A stretch of 64,000 nucleotides of DNA from Chloroflexota bacterium (GCA_019873645.1 JAIOAX010000019.1:1-64000); one strand, 5' to 3'; counted from the first letter of the stretch, positions 1 through 7,970 are shown. The notes: generated from the letters alone by a model not told the origin. Numbers and translations: made by a program.

Positions 1-90
1 AAGGAAGTCAAAGTTTCCTATCTGACCCGCCAGCTAGAGAAACTTACCGGTGGCACGGTCCACATTGAATTGTTACCCGCCGCCGCATAA
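1..90 (+). CDS. C-terminal end of an unknown protein (partial)
   Basis: Frame 1 is open from the first base and stops at TAA (88-90), giving 29 residues that end in HIELLPAAA. The start lies outside the window. The fragment is too short to place in a family. It is followed by a nonamer repeat tract rather than by an obvious terminator. Confidence 0.45.
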   Translation, partial: KEVKVSYLTRQLEKLTGGTVHIELLPAAA

Positions 91-108
91 GCGGGTTATT
101 TTCGGAAT

Positions 109-140
109 AGATTAAGCAGATTGAGCAGATTGAGCAGATT
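109..140. repeat. Nonamer tandem repeat (AGATTNAGC)
   Basis: Three tandem 9-bp units (AGATTAAGC, AGATTGAGC, AGATTGAGC) plus a partial fourth. Related tracts occur between genes at about 33012-33140, 37436-37512 and 54983-55020, and as CGGATTNAA variants at about 645-680, 9719-9755 and 25274-25305. The lead-in TTTTCGGAATAGATTAAGCA is also found at about 33087, so these are members of one dispersed family. Confidence 0.8.
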
Positions 141-204
141 TTTATCTGTCAGTCTGAAGATAGGATTATAAGAAGAGTGTCGGGTTAGTCAATGCAACCA
201 TTAT

Positions 205-639
205 TTACAGGGCTTTGCGATACGCATATTGAGTCTTGACTTTGCAGTACCCCAGACTTTCATAGAAAGCATGCGCGGCCTGGCGGATCACGTTGGTCTT
301 CAAATAAACGGCTGCGCACCCCTGGACGCGCCCCCAGGTTTCGGCCTGCGCCATCAACTGCCGCCCGATTCCCCGCCCACGATGCCCGGCATCAACCACC
401 AATCCGCCGACCATGGCCAACGGATCGTCCATCAGGCTGTAATCCACGTACAGGTGAATCCACCCGACAACCTCGTTTTCCAACACGGCGACGTAAACTG
501 CGTGATCCGCACGCCGGGAAAGTTCCGCAAGCCGCGCGGCAGCTTCATTCTGCGAGACGACGTAACCTAACTGCACCGCCAGTCCGGCAACAGCGGCCGC
601 ATCCTCAAGCGTGGCAAGGCGAATGACAAGACCATCCAT
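205..639 (-). CDS. GNAT family N-acetyltransferase
   Basis: 144 residues, a typical single-domain GNAT length. The acetyl-CoA pyrophosphate-binding motif A is visible as VDAGHRGRGIGRQLM (about residues 82-96), preceded by the beta-4 strand MVGGLVV and followed by the C-terminal AHAFYESLGY segment seen in amino-group acetyltransferases. It should transfer an acetyl group from acetyl-CoA to a small molecule or protein amine; the substrate cannot be read from sequence. The ATG at 639 has an AGGAG six bases upstream. It is followed on the same strand by 3' intergenic repeats, so it is probably the last gene of its unit or monocistronic. Confidence 0.85.
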   Translation of the reverse strand: MDGLVIRLATLEDAAAVAGLAVQLGYVVSQNEAAARLAELSRRADHAVYVAVLENEVVGWIHLYVDYSLMDDPLAMVGGLVVDAGHRGRGIGRQLMAQAETWGRVQGCAAVYLKTNVIRQAAHAFYESLGYCKVKTQYAYRKAL

Positions 640-683
640 ACAATACTCCTATCCGTTTCATCCGTTAAATCCGTTGACAAACT

Positions 684-2273
684 TCACTGCACACCGAGGA
701 TGTAACGCAAGGCCAGGCTGTGCGTCAGTTGTTCGACAGGCGCGTGGTCGTCGGTGAAAACGAGAGCGCCGGGGGCGACGGCGCGCAGATTGGCGAGCGC
801 CCATTCGGCCACCGTACGCAGGCGTACATCCGTCAACAGCGGCAGGTTATCGGCCAGATTGTCGGCAGTGGTCGGCTGTAGCGTGGCAACGACAATCGCG
901 TTGAAGCTGTTTGGTACTTCGATGACGTGAACTGCCGGGTAGACCTGACGCATTGTGGCGACCAATGCCTCAACCAGCCGCCAATCGCCGTCCCCGGCAT
1001 CCGGTGTATGCCCCACGTTGATAGCCACGACGCCTTTTTCCGTAAGGTGCGCGCGCACTTCCGTGAAAAATTCCACCGTCGTCAGATGCCAGGGGATGTA
1101 GGGCAGCCGGTAGGCATCCACGGCGACCACATCATAGCGTTTCTCTGTTTGGGCGAGAAAAGCGCGTCCATCAGCTGCATACGCCGTAAGATTGGGCTGC
1201 GTCATTGCAAAGTAGTCCCGTCCCACCTGGATGATCGCGGGGTCAATCTCCACGCCGTCAATCGGTAGCGCGCCATAAACCGCCGTATACTGCCTCGGCG
1301 TCGTCCCGGCGGCCAGGCCGATGACGAGCAGGCTGCCGACGGCGCTCGGCGGATGCGGCGCGGCGTTGAAATACGGCGCGATGAGGTAGTAGTCCCACGG
1401 CCCGCCGGTAAGGATGTCGTCGCCGGGCAGATAAACGGAATGGATGCCCTGGCCTTCGTTGAGCAGCAGATAGCGCGAGCCATCCGGGTTTTTCACCACC
1501 TGAATGAAGTTGTAGACGGATTCTTCTTCGTGGATGAGGCCCGCCTGTGGTTTGAGCGTGCCAGGTTTGAAGATGAAGAGCGCGACAAGCAGTAACATTG
1601 TCCACGCCAACGCCCAGAAGCGACGGCGGTTGAAGCGCCACAGCCCCCACAGCCCCGTCACCACGCCGATGATCGCCAGCAGCATAAACGTGCGGTACGT
1701 GCCCAGGTTGGGGATCAACACCAGGTTGGGCAAGAACGTGCCGATAAAGCTGCCCATGGTGGACACAGCATAGATCTTCCCGGCTGTGCCGCCGCTGGCC
1801 GTCACGTCCGTCACCGCAAGCCGGATGACGAACGGCGACACGCATGCCAGCAGCGTCACCGGCGCGACGAAGAGCACGAGGACGAAGATGAACGGTCCGG
1901 CGATCTGCGGCAGGCTCCACGCCATCATCCCCCGCGCCGCTATGCGTAGCAGCGGGCGCGCCAGCAGCGGGATCACAACGATGGTCAGCCCCGCCGCCGT
2001 CAGGATCGTGTAGAGCGTCGCGGGGTGCGGCGAGCGGTCAGCCCAACGCCCGCCGAGCGCGTACCCCACCGAGAGGTACAGCAAAATCAGCCCGATGATG
2101 GCCGACCAGACCAGTTCCGTTGTACCGAACGCCGGGGCCAGCAGCCGCGACGCCGCCAATTCCAGCGCCAGTGAGACAAGGCCGCCGATGAAGGCGGTGA
2201 GGTGGAGGTAGATGGTAGACGGTAGACGGTAGACGGGGGGGGGAGAGGCGGATGATTGGGAATTAGTCATCAT
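684..2273 (-). CDS. Membrane protein fused to spermidine-synthase-like domain
   Basis: 529 residues. The N-terminal half (about 20-250) is a series of hydrophobic helices; the C-terminal half has the Rossmann methyltransferase-like fold of polyamine aminopropyltransferases (LLVIGLAAGTTPRQY about residue 313; the acidic IDGVEIDP; VVAVDAYRLP; HLTTVEFFTEVRAHL). Fused transporter-like/spermidine-synthase proteins are widespread, but whether they make polyamines is generally untested. The first 20 residues (PPPVYRLPSTIYLHL) are partly encoded by a heptamer repeat, so the true start could be further in. It starts seven bases after the stop of the EAD gene and is probably co-transcribed with it. No good Shine-Dalgarno precedes the tandem ATGs at 2273/2270, consistent with translational coupling. 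Confidence 0.8.
   Translation of the reverse strand: MMTNSQSSASPPPVYRLPSTIYLHLTAFIGGLVSLALELAASRLLAPAFGTTELVWSAIIGLILLYLSVGYALGGRWADRSPHPATLYTILTAAGLTIVVIPLLARPLLRIAARGMMAWSLPQIAGPFIFVLVLFVAPVTLLACVSPFVIRLAVTDVTASGGTAGKIYAVSTMGSFIGTFLPNLVLIPNLGTYRTFMLLAIIGVVTGLWGLWRFNRRRFWALAWTMLLLVALFIFKPGTLKPQAGLIHEEESVYNFIQVVKNPDGSRYLLLNEGQGIHSVYLPGDDILTGGPWDYYLIAPYFNAAPHPPSAVGSLLVIGLAAGTTPRQYTAVYGALPIDGVEIDPAIIQVGRDYFAMTQPNLTAYAADGRAFLAQTEKRYDVVAVDAYRLPYIPWHLTTVEFFTEVRAHLTEKGVVAINVGHTPDAGDGDWRLVEALVATMRQVYPAVHVIEVPNSFNAIVVATLQPTTADNLADNLPLLTDVRLRTVAEWALANLRAVAPGALVFTDDHAPVEQLTHSLALRYILGVQ
2208..2235. repeat. Heptamer tandem repeat (GTAGACG) inside the spermidine-synthase fusion
   Basis: Four 7-bp units (GTAGATG then three GTAGACG) lying within the first 25 codons of the minus-strand gene. 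A gain or loss of one unit would shift the reading frame, because 7 is not a multiple of 3. Confidence 0.85.
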
Positions 2274-2279
2274 TTGTTG

Positions 2280-3248
2280 CTATGACCAGTTGAGTTCGGG
2301 GCGGAGGGTTTGGCCGGCGGCGAGCAATTTGGGCATACAGCCATGACGTTCGCAGTAGGCAATCAACTCGCGCGCTTTGCCGGTCAGCCCTGAGCCGCCC
2401 AGTTCGTCGAAATTCACGCCGACGGCGAAGCAGAGCGTGTTCAGTTCGTCCAGGCTGAAATGCCGGGTCAACAGCGTGAGCAAGCATATCCGGTCGGACA
2501 GGGCGGGCATTGTGGCCGGTCTGTTGACGACGACCTGGTTGTTGTTGCCGATTACATTACCGTCGCCGATAATCGTGATCTTATCGCGCCCGACAAAGTC
2601 GCCTCCGGCCGTCACATTTCCACCCACGTAAGCGCCCCCGTCGGTATGGATCGCCGTCACCGTGGACCCCAACTCGGTGAACGGCGTGTTAAGCGTCGCC
2701 ATGGCAAAGCTGTTGAGCCGCGCAAGAATTTCGGCGCGTTCCGCGCGGCGGGTTTCCGTGTCGCCGTAGAGCCGTGTGCCTTCAAGGTTCTCGGTGAGAC
2801 GCTGCCGATAGATGAGCGCCTCGTTATAGCGCGGGTGCTCTTTACCCAGGCGCACAAGCAGGGTGCGCATCGCGGTTTCGTAGGGGGTGTAGGGATCGGC
2901 GGCCGGCGGTGGAGCAACGGGTGAAGGTAAACTCGAAGGAGCGTCAAGTCTGGCAATCAATGAACTTAACTCGGCAAAATATGCATCGTTAGGATCGTAA
3001 CGATCCCGAAGTACATAGAGCAGCAGAGCCAGCGCGTTTTGGCCTTGCACATTCGCTTTGTTATGCAAAAAAGCAATCGTTGCCTGTACACGGTCAGCAA
3101 GGTTATCCCTTTCGGGGACCTTACTTGCCCAAGGCGTCAGGCGTTTATCTGCAAAAATCTCGCGCAACTTTTCATTGCTGGCAAAAACATCGCAACGCCG
3201 TAGTGTAGCCCCTAGTTGCCGATGGAGTCCAGGATCAATGCCGGCCAT
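2280..3248 (-). CDS. Adaptor-like protein with effector-associated domains
   Basis: 322 residues with no enzyme motif. The C-terminus (about 245-322; LLTLLTRHFSLDELNTLCFA, then a GKARELIAYCERHG helix) has the pattern of a bacterial effector-associated (death-like) domain, most like EAD7. The N-terminal 100 residues resemble another helical EAD. Between them is a short beta-helical Gly/Asn-rich linker (GDFVGRDKITIIGDGNVIG) often seen in such Chloroflexota proteins. EADs are known as homotypic adaptor domains that couple sensors to effectors in bacterial conflict and programmed-death-like systems. No caspase-like, NTPase or TIR effector lies in the adjacent genes, so a partner would be elsewhere. 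The ATG at 3248 has AGGAG five bases upstream. Assignment of the exact EAD class is from memory of family patterns. Confidence 0.65.
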   Translation of the reverse strand: MAGIDPGLHRQLGATLRRCDVFASNEKLREIFADKRLTPWASKVPERDNLADRVQATIAFLHNKANVQGQNALALLLYVLRDRYDPNDAYFAELSSLIARLDAPSSLPSPVAPPPAADPYTPYETAMRTLLVRLGKEHPRYNEALIYRQRLTENLEGTRLYGDTETRRAERAEILARLNSFAMATLNTPFTELGSTVTAIHTDGGAYVGGNVTAGGDFVGRDKITIIGDGNVIGNNNQVVVNRPATMPALSDRICLLTLLTRHFSLDELNTLCFAVGVNFDELGGSGLTGKARELIAYCERHGCMPKLLAAGQTLRPELNWS

Positions 3249-3277
3249 ATACTCTCCTGCGCAGGTGATTTCACTAC

Positions 3278-3305
3278 ATTATAAAAATTGCCGCCAGATT
3301 GACAA
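3278..3305 (-). promoter_or_regulatory. Sigma70-type promoter for the EAD gene
   Basis: On the minus strand TTGTCA (3305-3300) and a perfect TATAAT (3283-3278) are separated by 16 bp. Transcription would start near 3271, about 22 nt before the ATG at 3248. This separates the EAD/spermidine-synthase-fusion unit from ubiD upstream. Confidence 0.6.
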
Positions 3306-3317
3306 CTGCGGATTATC

Positions 3318-4778
3318 CTATAACCCCAACTCGCTCCACAGCGCATCCACGCGCGCTTTGACCTCCGGCGCCATGCGCACCACCTCCGGCCATTCGCGGG
3401 TGTAGCCTTCTTCGGGCCATTTGGCGGTAGCGTCAATGCCGATTTTACCGCCGAAGGAATGGTGGTACGAGGCATGATCCAGGTGATCGGTCGGCCCGTC
3501 GCCGATGACCACGTCCCGCGACCAATCCACGTTGCCCAACGCCTGCCACGCAACGATGTTCGGGTCATGCACGTCCACCCACTCATCCACGATGACGACG
3601 GCCTTCGCCAGGCTGAGGAGCGCCAATCCCCACAGGCCGTGGATGACCTTGCGCGCGTGCCCCGGATAGCGTTTACGGATGCTCACCAGCACCAGGTTGT
3701 GGAAGACGCCTGGCGCAGGCATCGCAAAGTCTACGATTTCCGGCAAGAACAGGCGCAGCAGCGGCAGGAACAGCCGCTCGGTAGCCTTGCCCATCCAGTA
3801 GTCTTCCATCGGTGGAATACCGACGACGGTGGCCGGATAAATCGGGTCGCGCCGCCGGGTGATCGCGGTGACGTGCAGTGCGGGGAACGGCTCGACGGGC
3901 GTGTAGTAACCGGTATGGTCGCCGAAGGGGCCTTCGGGGCGAAGGTCGTCGGGGTCTACATAACCCTCGATGATAACGTCGGCCTCGGCGGGGACGGAGA
4001 GCGGTTGCGTGACGCAGTCCACCAGCTCGACAGGCCGCCCGCGCAGCCAGCCCGCCAGCAGGTATTCGTCAATATCGGGCGGCAGCGGCGCGGACGCGGC
4101 CCAAATGCACGCCGGGTCGCCGCCGAGCGCCACCGCGACGGGGAGGGTCTTCCCCAACGTTTTGGCGACGCGGGCGTGTTCCGCGCCGCCTTTATGTCGC
4201 TGCCAGTGGACGAGCAAGGTGCGGCGATCTACCTTTTGCAGACGGTACATCCCCACGTTGCGCACGCCCTTGAGCGGGTCGCGGGTGATTACCTGCGGCA
4301 GGGTGACGAATGGCCCGCCGTCGTTGGGCCAGCATTTGAGAATGGGCAGGTCGTCCAGTGACGGGTTCGCCGTTTCGACGATCTCCTGTACCGGCGCGTG
4401 TTTGACTTTGCGCGGCTTGATGCCGGCGGCGCGCAAGGCGTTGAGAAGGCTCACGCCCCGCCCGATCGCCGCGCCCGCGTTCTGCGGGAGGCGCAGATCA
4501 ATCAATTTTGCCAGATTGCGGGTGAGGTCATCCAGTGTGTCCACATGCAGCGCCCAGGCCATCCGCGGCGCGTTGCCGAACATGTTGATCAGCACCGGCA
4601 TATCGCAGCCGATCACGTTCTCGAAAAGCAACGCTTTATTGCGCTCCGCCAGCCCCTTGCTCACCCGCTCCACAATCTCGGTGATCTCCAGTTCTGCCGA
4701 AACCGGCGTCGTCACGCGCACCAATTGCCCGCGCGTCTCCAGCAAGTGTACGAAATCCCGCAGTGTATTGACCTTCAT
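3318..4778 (-). CDS. ubiD: UbiD family decarboxylase
   Basis: 486 residues, close to the usual length of UbiD (about 490). The family block from EGPFGDHTGYYTPVEPFPAL to PATVVGIPPMEDYWMGKATE is present, along with HARKVIHGLWGL near the C-terminus; these form the prenylated-FMN active site. UbiD enzymes remove the ring carboxylate of a prenylated aromatic acid in ubiquinone or menaquinone synthesis. A ubiA-type prenyltransferase lies at 9740-10615 in the same run of minus-strand genes, which supports a role in quinone (in this lineage most likely menaquinone, MqnL/MqnP-like) synthesis. No UbiX flavin prenyltransferase is in the window. The ATG at 4778 follows GGGGGGA, at the edge of a heptamer repeat. 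Confidence 0.88.
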   Translation of the reverse strand: MKVNTLRDFVHLLETRGQLVRVTTPVSAELEITEIVERVSKGLAERNKALLFENVIGCDMPVLINMFGNAPRMAWALHVDTLDDLTRNLAKLIDLRLPQNAGAAIGRGVSLLNALRAAGIKPRKVKHAPVQEIVETANPSLDDLPILKCWPNDGGPFVTLPQVITRDPLKGVRNVGMYRLQKVDRRTLLVHWQRHKGGAEHARVAKTLGKTLPVAVALGGDPACIWAASAPLPPDIDEYLLAGWLRGRPVELVDCVTQPLSVPAEADVIIEGYVDPDDLRPEGPFGDHTGYYTPVEPFPALHVTAITRRRDPIYPATVVGIPPMEDYWMGKATERLFLPLLRLFLPEIVDFAMPAPGVFHNLVLVSIRKRYPGHARKVIHGLWGLALLSLAKAVVIVDEWVDVHDPNIVAWQALGNVDWSRDVVIGDGPTDHLDHASYHHSFGGKIGIDATAKWPEEGYTREWPEVVRMAPEVKARVDALWSELGL

Positions 4779-4787
4779 CGTCCCCCC

Positions 4788-4830
4788 GTCTACTGTCTAC
4801 TGTCTACCGTCTACCTATCTACTGTCTACC
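4788..4830. repeat. Heptamer repeat (GTCTACN) between ubiD and the ABC permease
   Basis: Imperfect 7-bp units of GTCTACT/GTCTACC with one diverged TATCTACT unit. It fills the gap between ubiD and the permease and reaches the permease stop codon (TAG, 4832-4830). Confidence 0.8.
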
Positions 4831-5567
4831 TACTTACACATTCGCCGTTCAAGAATATCCACCCCAAAGTACAGCCCCAGGCCGAGCAGACTCATGGCGA
4901 TGACCCCGGCGTACATCCGGGGATAATCGAAAAGCGTGCTGCCCTGGTAGTAGATATAGTATCCCAATCCGTAGCGGGTGGCAAACAGTTCGGCGATATA
5001 GAGCACGGCGATAGCGGTGCCGATGGATTGTCGCACAGCGGTGAGGATCGCCGGGACGCTCGCCGGGAGGTAGACGAAACGGAACAGCGCGCGCCGCCCC
5101 GCGCCCAGGCTGCGCACACTCAGCAGCAATTCCGGGCGGATCGCAGCGGCAGCGTCGCGCACGAGCACCAGGATTTGGAAGAACAGAATCATCGTGATGA
5201 TGACGATCTTGGGGAAGTCGCCCACGCCCAAAAACAGTAACACGATCGGCACCAGCACCACTTTGGGGATCGGGAACAGCAGGTAGATGAACGGCGCGAA
5301 GATGCGATTGAGCGTTGCGCTCTGGCCCAACGCCAGCCCGGCCGGCGTCGCCAGCGCAATCGCCAGAGCGATACTCGCCGCCACGCGATACAGGCTGATG
5401 AGGGTGTGTTGTCCCAAGTCGCGGGGCAGGTCGCGGATGAACGTTGCCAGCACGCGCGTCGGCGTCGGAAGAATGGGGCGTTGAATGATGAGAGCGATAC
5501 TTTCCCAGAGGACCAGTAAAACGAGAGCTGCGTAGATGATATGGAGCGTACTAATAAACTTCGTCAT
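4830..5567 (-). CDS. ABC transporter permease (SsuC/TauC/NMT1 type)
   Basis: 245 residues from the ATG at 5567 (an in-frame ATG at 5591 is also possible). Six hydrophobic helices are visible. The EAA loop that contacts the ATPase lies at RSLGAGRRALFRFVYLPAS. Length and layout match BPD_transp_1 permeases of nitrate/sulfonate/taurine/thiamine-precursor importers. With the ATPase at 6122-6889 and the lipoprotein at 7996-8943 it makes a complete importer. The start overlaps the last 17 bases of the toxin gene, so a toxin-antitoxin pair lies directly between permease and ATPase. The substrate is unknown; the closeness to ubiD and ubiA allows, but does not show, a link to aromatic or quinone-precursor uptake. 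Confidence 0.88.
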   Translation of the reverse strand: MTKFISTLHIIYAALVLLVLWESIALIIQRPILPTPTRVLATFIRDLPRDLGQHTLISLYRVAASIALAIALATPAGLALGQSATLNRIFAPFIYLLFPIPKVVLVPIVLLFLGVGDFPKIVIITMILFFQILVLVRDAAAAIRPELLLSVRSLGAGRRALFRFVYLPASVPAILTAVRQSIGTAIAVLYIAELFATRYGLGYYIYYQGSTLFDYPRMYAGVIAMSLLGLGLYFGVDILERRMCK

Positions 5568-5838
5568 GCGAGCCAATATCAAGCAACACAATCACTTCAT
5601 CCCCGGTATCTGGATCACGTTCAAATGCGAATACAATGCGACAATCGTAACCGCAAGCACACGCGCGAAGACCTGCTAATGTGCCACTCAACTTGTGTGT
5701 TCCCAGGGAGGCCGCAAAGACATCTTCTTCCATTTGGCGTAAAGCTTCTTCAATCTGTTCTTGTAACCGATGATCGCGTCGCGCAAACTTTCGGTAGGCG
5801 CGCTCAAATTTGGCCGTTAAAACCAGCGCTCGTCTCAT
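5551..5838 (-). CDS. RelE/YafQ-like toxin, mRNA interferase
   Basis: 95 residues. The fold pattern of RelE-superfamily toxins is clear: an N-terminal helix pair (KFERAYRKFARRDHRLQEQIEEALRQM), then HKLSGTLAGLRACACGYDCRIVFAFE, and the ending VLLDIGSHDEVY that is characteristic of RelE/YafQ-type members. Such toxins cleave mRNA at the ribosome. It overlaps the antitoxin gene by 4 bp (ATGA), the standard arrangement with antitoxin first. Its 3' end overlaps the ABC permease start. Confidence 0.85.
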   Translation of the reverse strand: MRRALVLTAKFERAYRKFARRDHRLQEQIEEALRQMEEDVFAASLGTHKLSGTLAGLRACACGYDCRIVFAFERDPDTGDEVIVLLDIGSHDEVY

Positions 5839-6059
5839 TTTTCCTCAATGGATTCGCGGAGTCGGTTAATAATCGTTGACGCAGACTGGGGTTTGTATCT
5901 TCCGGCTCGATAGGCATTCAAGGAGTCGCTCGCATCCTGAGCGATTTCCCGGCGGCGCGCTTCGATACGCCATCCTCTTAGAAGATCGGCAAGTATATCC
6001 TGCTGTTCTGGGGGAAGCTGCATCACCGTATCAACGATTTGTTCAAAAATAAGTGTCAT
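5835..6059 (-). CDS. Antitoxin of the RelE-type pair
   Basis: 74 residues, small and charged, starting from an ATG with AAGGAGG nine bases upstream. The N-terminal part (IFEQIVDTVMQLPPEQQDIL) is helical. The C-terminal half (RAGRYKPQSASTIINRLRE) is the kind of extended tail that wraps and neutralises a RelE toxin. No DNA-binding fold can be named with certainty from sequence, but an inverted repeat sits on its promoter (6082-6106), as expected for autoregulation by the toxin-antitoxin complex. Confidence 0.78.
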   Translation of the reverse strand: MTLIFEQIVDTVMQLPPEQQDILADLLRGWRIEARRREIAQDASDSLNAYRAGRYKPQSASTIINRLRESIEEK

Positions 6060-6081
6060 GACCCCTCCTTAATAATCCCAG

Positions 6082-6106
6082 TTTGCTACAATTACATTAT
6101 AGCAAA
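6082..6106 (-). promoter_or_regulatory. Promoter/operator of the toxin-antitoxin pair
   Basis: A 7-bp inverted repeat, TTTGCTA (6082-6088) with TAGCAAA (6100-6106), has a perfect minus-strand TATAAT (6101-6096) within its right arm and spacer. This is the usual position of an autoregulatory operator. It gives the pair its own promoter inside the ABC transporter gene order. Confidence 0.6.
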
Positions 6107-6121
6107 CACCCCTACTATTGG

Positions 6122-6889
6122 CTATAGCGCTTTTCGTAAATCCATACATGTTGCCTGGTATTCCGCAGAACGCCGGTATACTGCATCGGTGAGGTGTGGA
6201 TTGGCGATGATATGCGCCTGATGATTCGGCGGTTTTCCCAATAGCAACACCTTTTGCCCCACAAACGCCGCCTCTTCGATGTTGTGCGTGACCAGCACAA
6301 CGGTTGTTCCCATTTCCGCACAAAGCGATAATGTCAGCGTCTGCAAGTTCTCGCGGGTGGGGGCGTCAAGGGCGGAAAACGGCTCGTCCATCAGCACCAG
6401 GTCGGGATCGAGGACGAGCGTGCGCGCAATTGCCGTGCGCTGACGCTGCCCGCCGGAAATCTGGCCGGGGTACTTCGTTGCCACGTCCGCGATACCGAGC
6501 CGCGCCAGCCAGTGTGCGACGCGGGCCTGCGCCGCGGCGGGGTCCAGGCGCTCGTCGCGGGGAACGTGCCGCCCGTCAGGGCCGTAGAAGCGGCGGATGC
6601 GCAATCCCAACATCACGTTATCCTGCACCGTCGCCCATGGCAACAAACCGTACTCCTGCAAGATCAGCCCCGTGCGGGGACGCGGACGGACAATGCGCTC
6701 ATCGTCAATCCTCACCTCCCCGGACTGTGGACATAGCAATCCCGCCAGCAGCATCAACAGCGTGCTCTTCCCGCAGCCTGACGGCCCCAACACCGCCCAC
6801 ACGTCTCCGCGTTCCCCGCGCCACGAGAAGCGCTCAAACACGGGCGGCTGGCCCGGATAAGCAAACGTTACGCTGTGTAGTTCAAGCAT
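6122..6889 (-). CDS. ABC transporter ATP-binding protein
   Basis: 255 residues with the complete NBD set: Walker A GPSGCGKST, Q-loop LILQEYGLLPW, signature ISGGQRQRTAIARTL, Walker B LVLMDEPFSALD, and H-loop VVLVTHN. The short C-terminus fits the SsuB/TauB/nitrate-importer subclass. It energises the permease at 4830-5567. The ATG at 6889 directly abuts a heptamer repeat and has no Shine-Dalgarno, so either translation starts inside or initiation is unusual. About 60 bp separate its stop from the toxin-antitoxin promoter. Confidence 0.9.
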   Translation of the reverse strand: MLELHSVTFAYPGQPPVFERFSWRGERGDVWAVLGPSGCGKSTLLMLLAGLLCPQSGEVRIDDERIVRPRPRTGLILQEYGLLPWATVQDNVMLGLRIRRFYGPDGRHVPRDERLDPAAAQARVAHWLARLGIADVATKYPGQISGGQRQRTAIARTLVLDPDLVLMDEPFSALDAPTRENLQTLTLSLCAEMGTTVVLVTHNIEEAAFVGQKVLLLGKPPNHQAHIIANPHLTDAVYRRSAEYQATCMDLRKAL

Positions 6890-6891
6890 CG

Positions 6892-6940
6892 GTAGACGGT
6901 AGACGGTAGACAGTAGACGGTAGACAGTAGATGGTAGACA
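6892..6940. repeat. Heptamer repeat (GTAGACN), seven units
   Basis: Seven exact-length 7-bp units (GTAGACG or GTAGACA, with one GTAGATG). It occupies most of the gap between the 313-aa protein and the ABC ATPase and replaces the expected ribosome-binding region of the ATPase gene. Confidence 0.9.
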
Positions 6941-6966
6941 GGGAGGGAAGTCTTACTCCGTACTCC

Positions 6967-7908
6967 CTACTTCTTGCTCTCCGGAAACCGGTTGAAGTCC
7001 ACAATATACGCCCACCAGTTGTTCAGCTTGCCATCGGGGCCGCGGCCTTCGGCGTGGGGGAGGCGTTTGAGCCACCAGCGATGGTGTTCACGAATGTTGC
7101 CGTTGCCCCATTGGGCGCAGTTCATCGGCTTCTTCGCGCCGGTCAGGTCGGGATAGTTCAGCCAGTCGTCGGCGGTGCTCAACACAGTGCGCCGATTGCC
7201 CCAGTCGTAGTCACGCTCGCTGTTCGGCGCGAAGTGGACGGTGCCGCAGGCCGCCTCACCAGGTGCGACTTTGTCGTATAGCGTGAAGCGGTTCCAGGCA
7301 TGGGTAGGTGTGGGTTCCCAGGAGCCGTAGACGTGGCGCATGATGGATTCGACGCGGTGGCCGAATGCTTCCAGCATTTCGCCGACGCCGCGCTCATAAT
7401 TGAAGCCCATCGTGACAAAAGTACGCCATCCCCAAAACCCCGGCACCGGCTCGGAGTTGCAGAAGTAAGGTTGCCCGCCGGCCATAGTGGACTCCCAAAA
7501 GCCGCCGTAAGGGAAGCCCCATAACCACACTTCGTCAATCTCTCCCATCATCACGCGCCAGGGAATTTTATACGCCTTGAAAATCGCTGCATAATCTACT
7601 GCATCGGGTTGATGCCAGGCTTCTTTTCCCTCATGGCATGCCAGATAGGTGGCATTGGTGTAGCGGAAGCCGTCCAGTTTGACCGGATAACCGTCCACCT
7701 CAATCGTCTCCACAACGCGATAGCGCACGTAGCCGTAACTGCACTCGGCAATATCGGCGATGTACTGCGGCAGTAAGACGTAGGGATCGTTCCATCCCAG
7801 GACCTCGTAGAGCCGTTTCCCCCCTTGATCAGGAAACACCGGCGCAAAATTGATGACCAGCACTTTAGGTTCAACAAATGGCGCGGGGACTTTTGTTTTT
7901 CCGAACAT
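6967..7908 (-). CDS. Conserved Trp/Tyr-rich protein of unknown function
   Basis: 313 residues, soluble, no signal peptide and no membrane segment. It is rich in Trp, Tyr and Phe (for example EVWLWGFPYGGFWESTMAG and NIREHHRWWLKRLPHAEG). The opening PKVLVINFAPVFPDQGGKRL and the blocks ADIAECSYGYVRYRVVE and VDGFRYTNATYL are the sort of conserved strings seen in uncharacterised Chloroflexota homologues. The aromatic content could fit carbohydrate or small-ligand binding, but no catalytic motif is recognised and I do not assign a function. It lies between the ATPase and the substrate-binding lipoprotein of one importer. A very good ribosome site (AAGGAGG, four bases before ATG) shows it is well translated. 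Confidence 0.75.
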   Translation of the reverse strand: MFGKTKVPAPFVEPKVLVINFAPVFPDQGGKRLYEVLGWNDPYVLLPQYIADIAECSYGYVRYRVVETIEVDGYPVKLDGFRYTNATYLACHEGKEAWHQPDAVDYAAIFKAYKIPWRVMMGEIDEVWLWGFPYGGFWESTMAGGQPYFCNSEPVPGFWGWRTFVTMGFNYERGVGEMLEAFGHRVESIMRHVYGSWEPTPTHAWNRFTLYDKVAPGEAACGTVHFAPNSERDYDWGNRRTVLSTADDWLNYPDLTGAKKPMNCAQWGNGNIREHHRWWLKRLPHAEGRGPDGKLNNWWAYIVDFNRFPESKK

Positions 7909-7920
7909 AGGGCCTCCTTA

Positions 7921-7970
7921 CGAATCACGAATCATGAATCACGAATGAAAGAATCAGCGAATCGACAGTT
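7921..7970. repeat. Tandem nonamer-like repeat (GAATCACGA type)
   Basis: Repeated GAATCACGA/GAATCATGA units, followed by GAATCAGCGAATCG. The same family recurs at about 40350-40390, where it supplies the last codons and stop of a regulator gene. Confidence 0.7.

Noticed and set aside
3459-4361. 300-codon plus-strand frame opposite ubiD
   Set aside because: Shadow of ubiD, no motif and no start signals.
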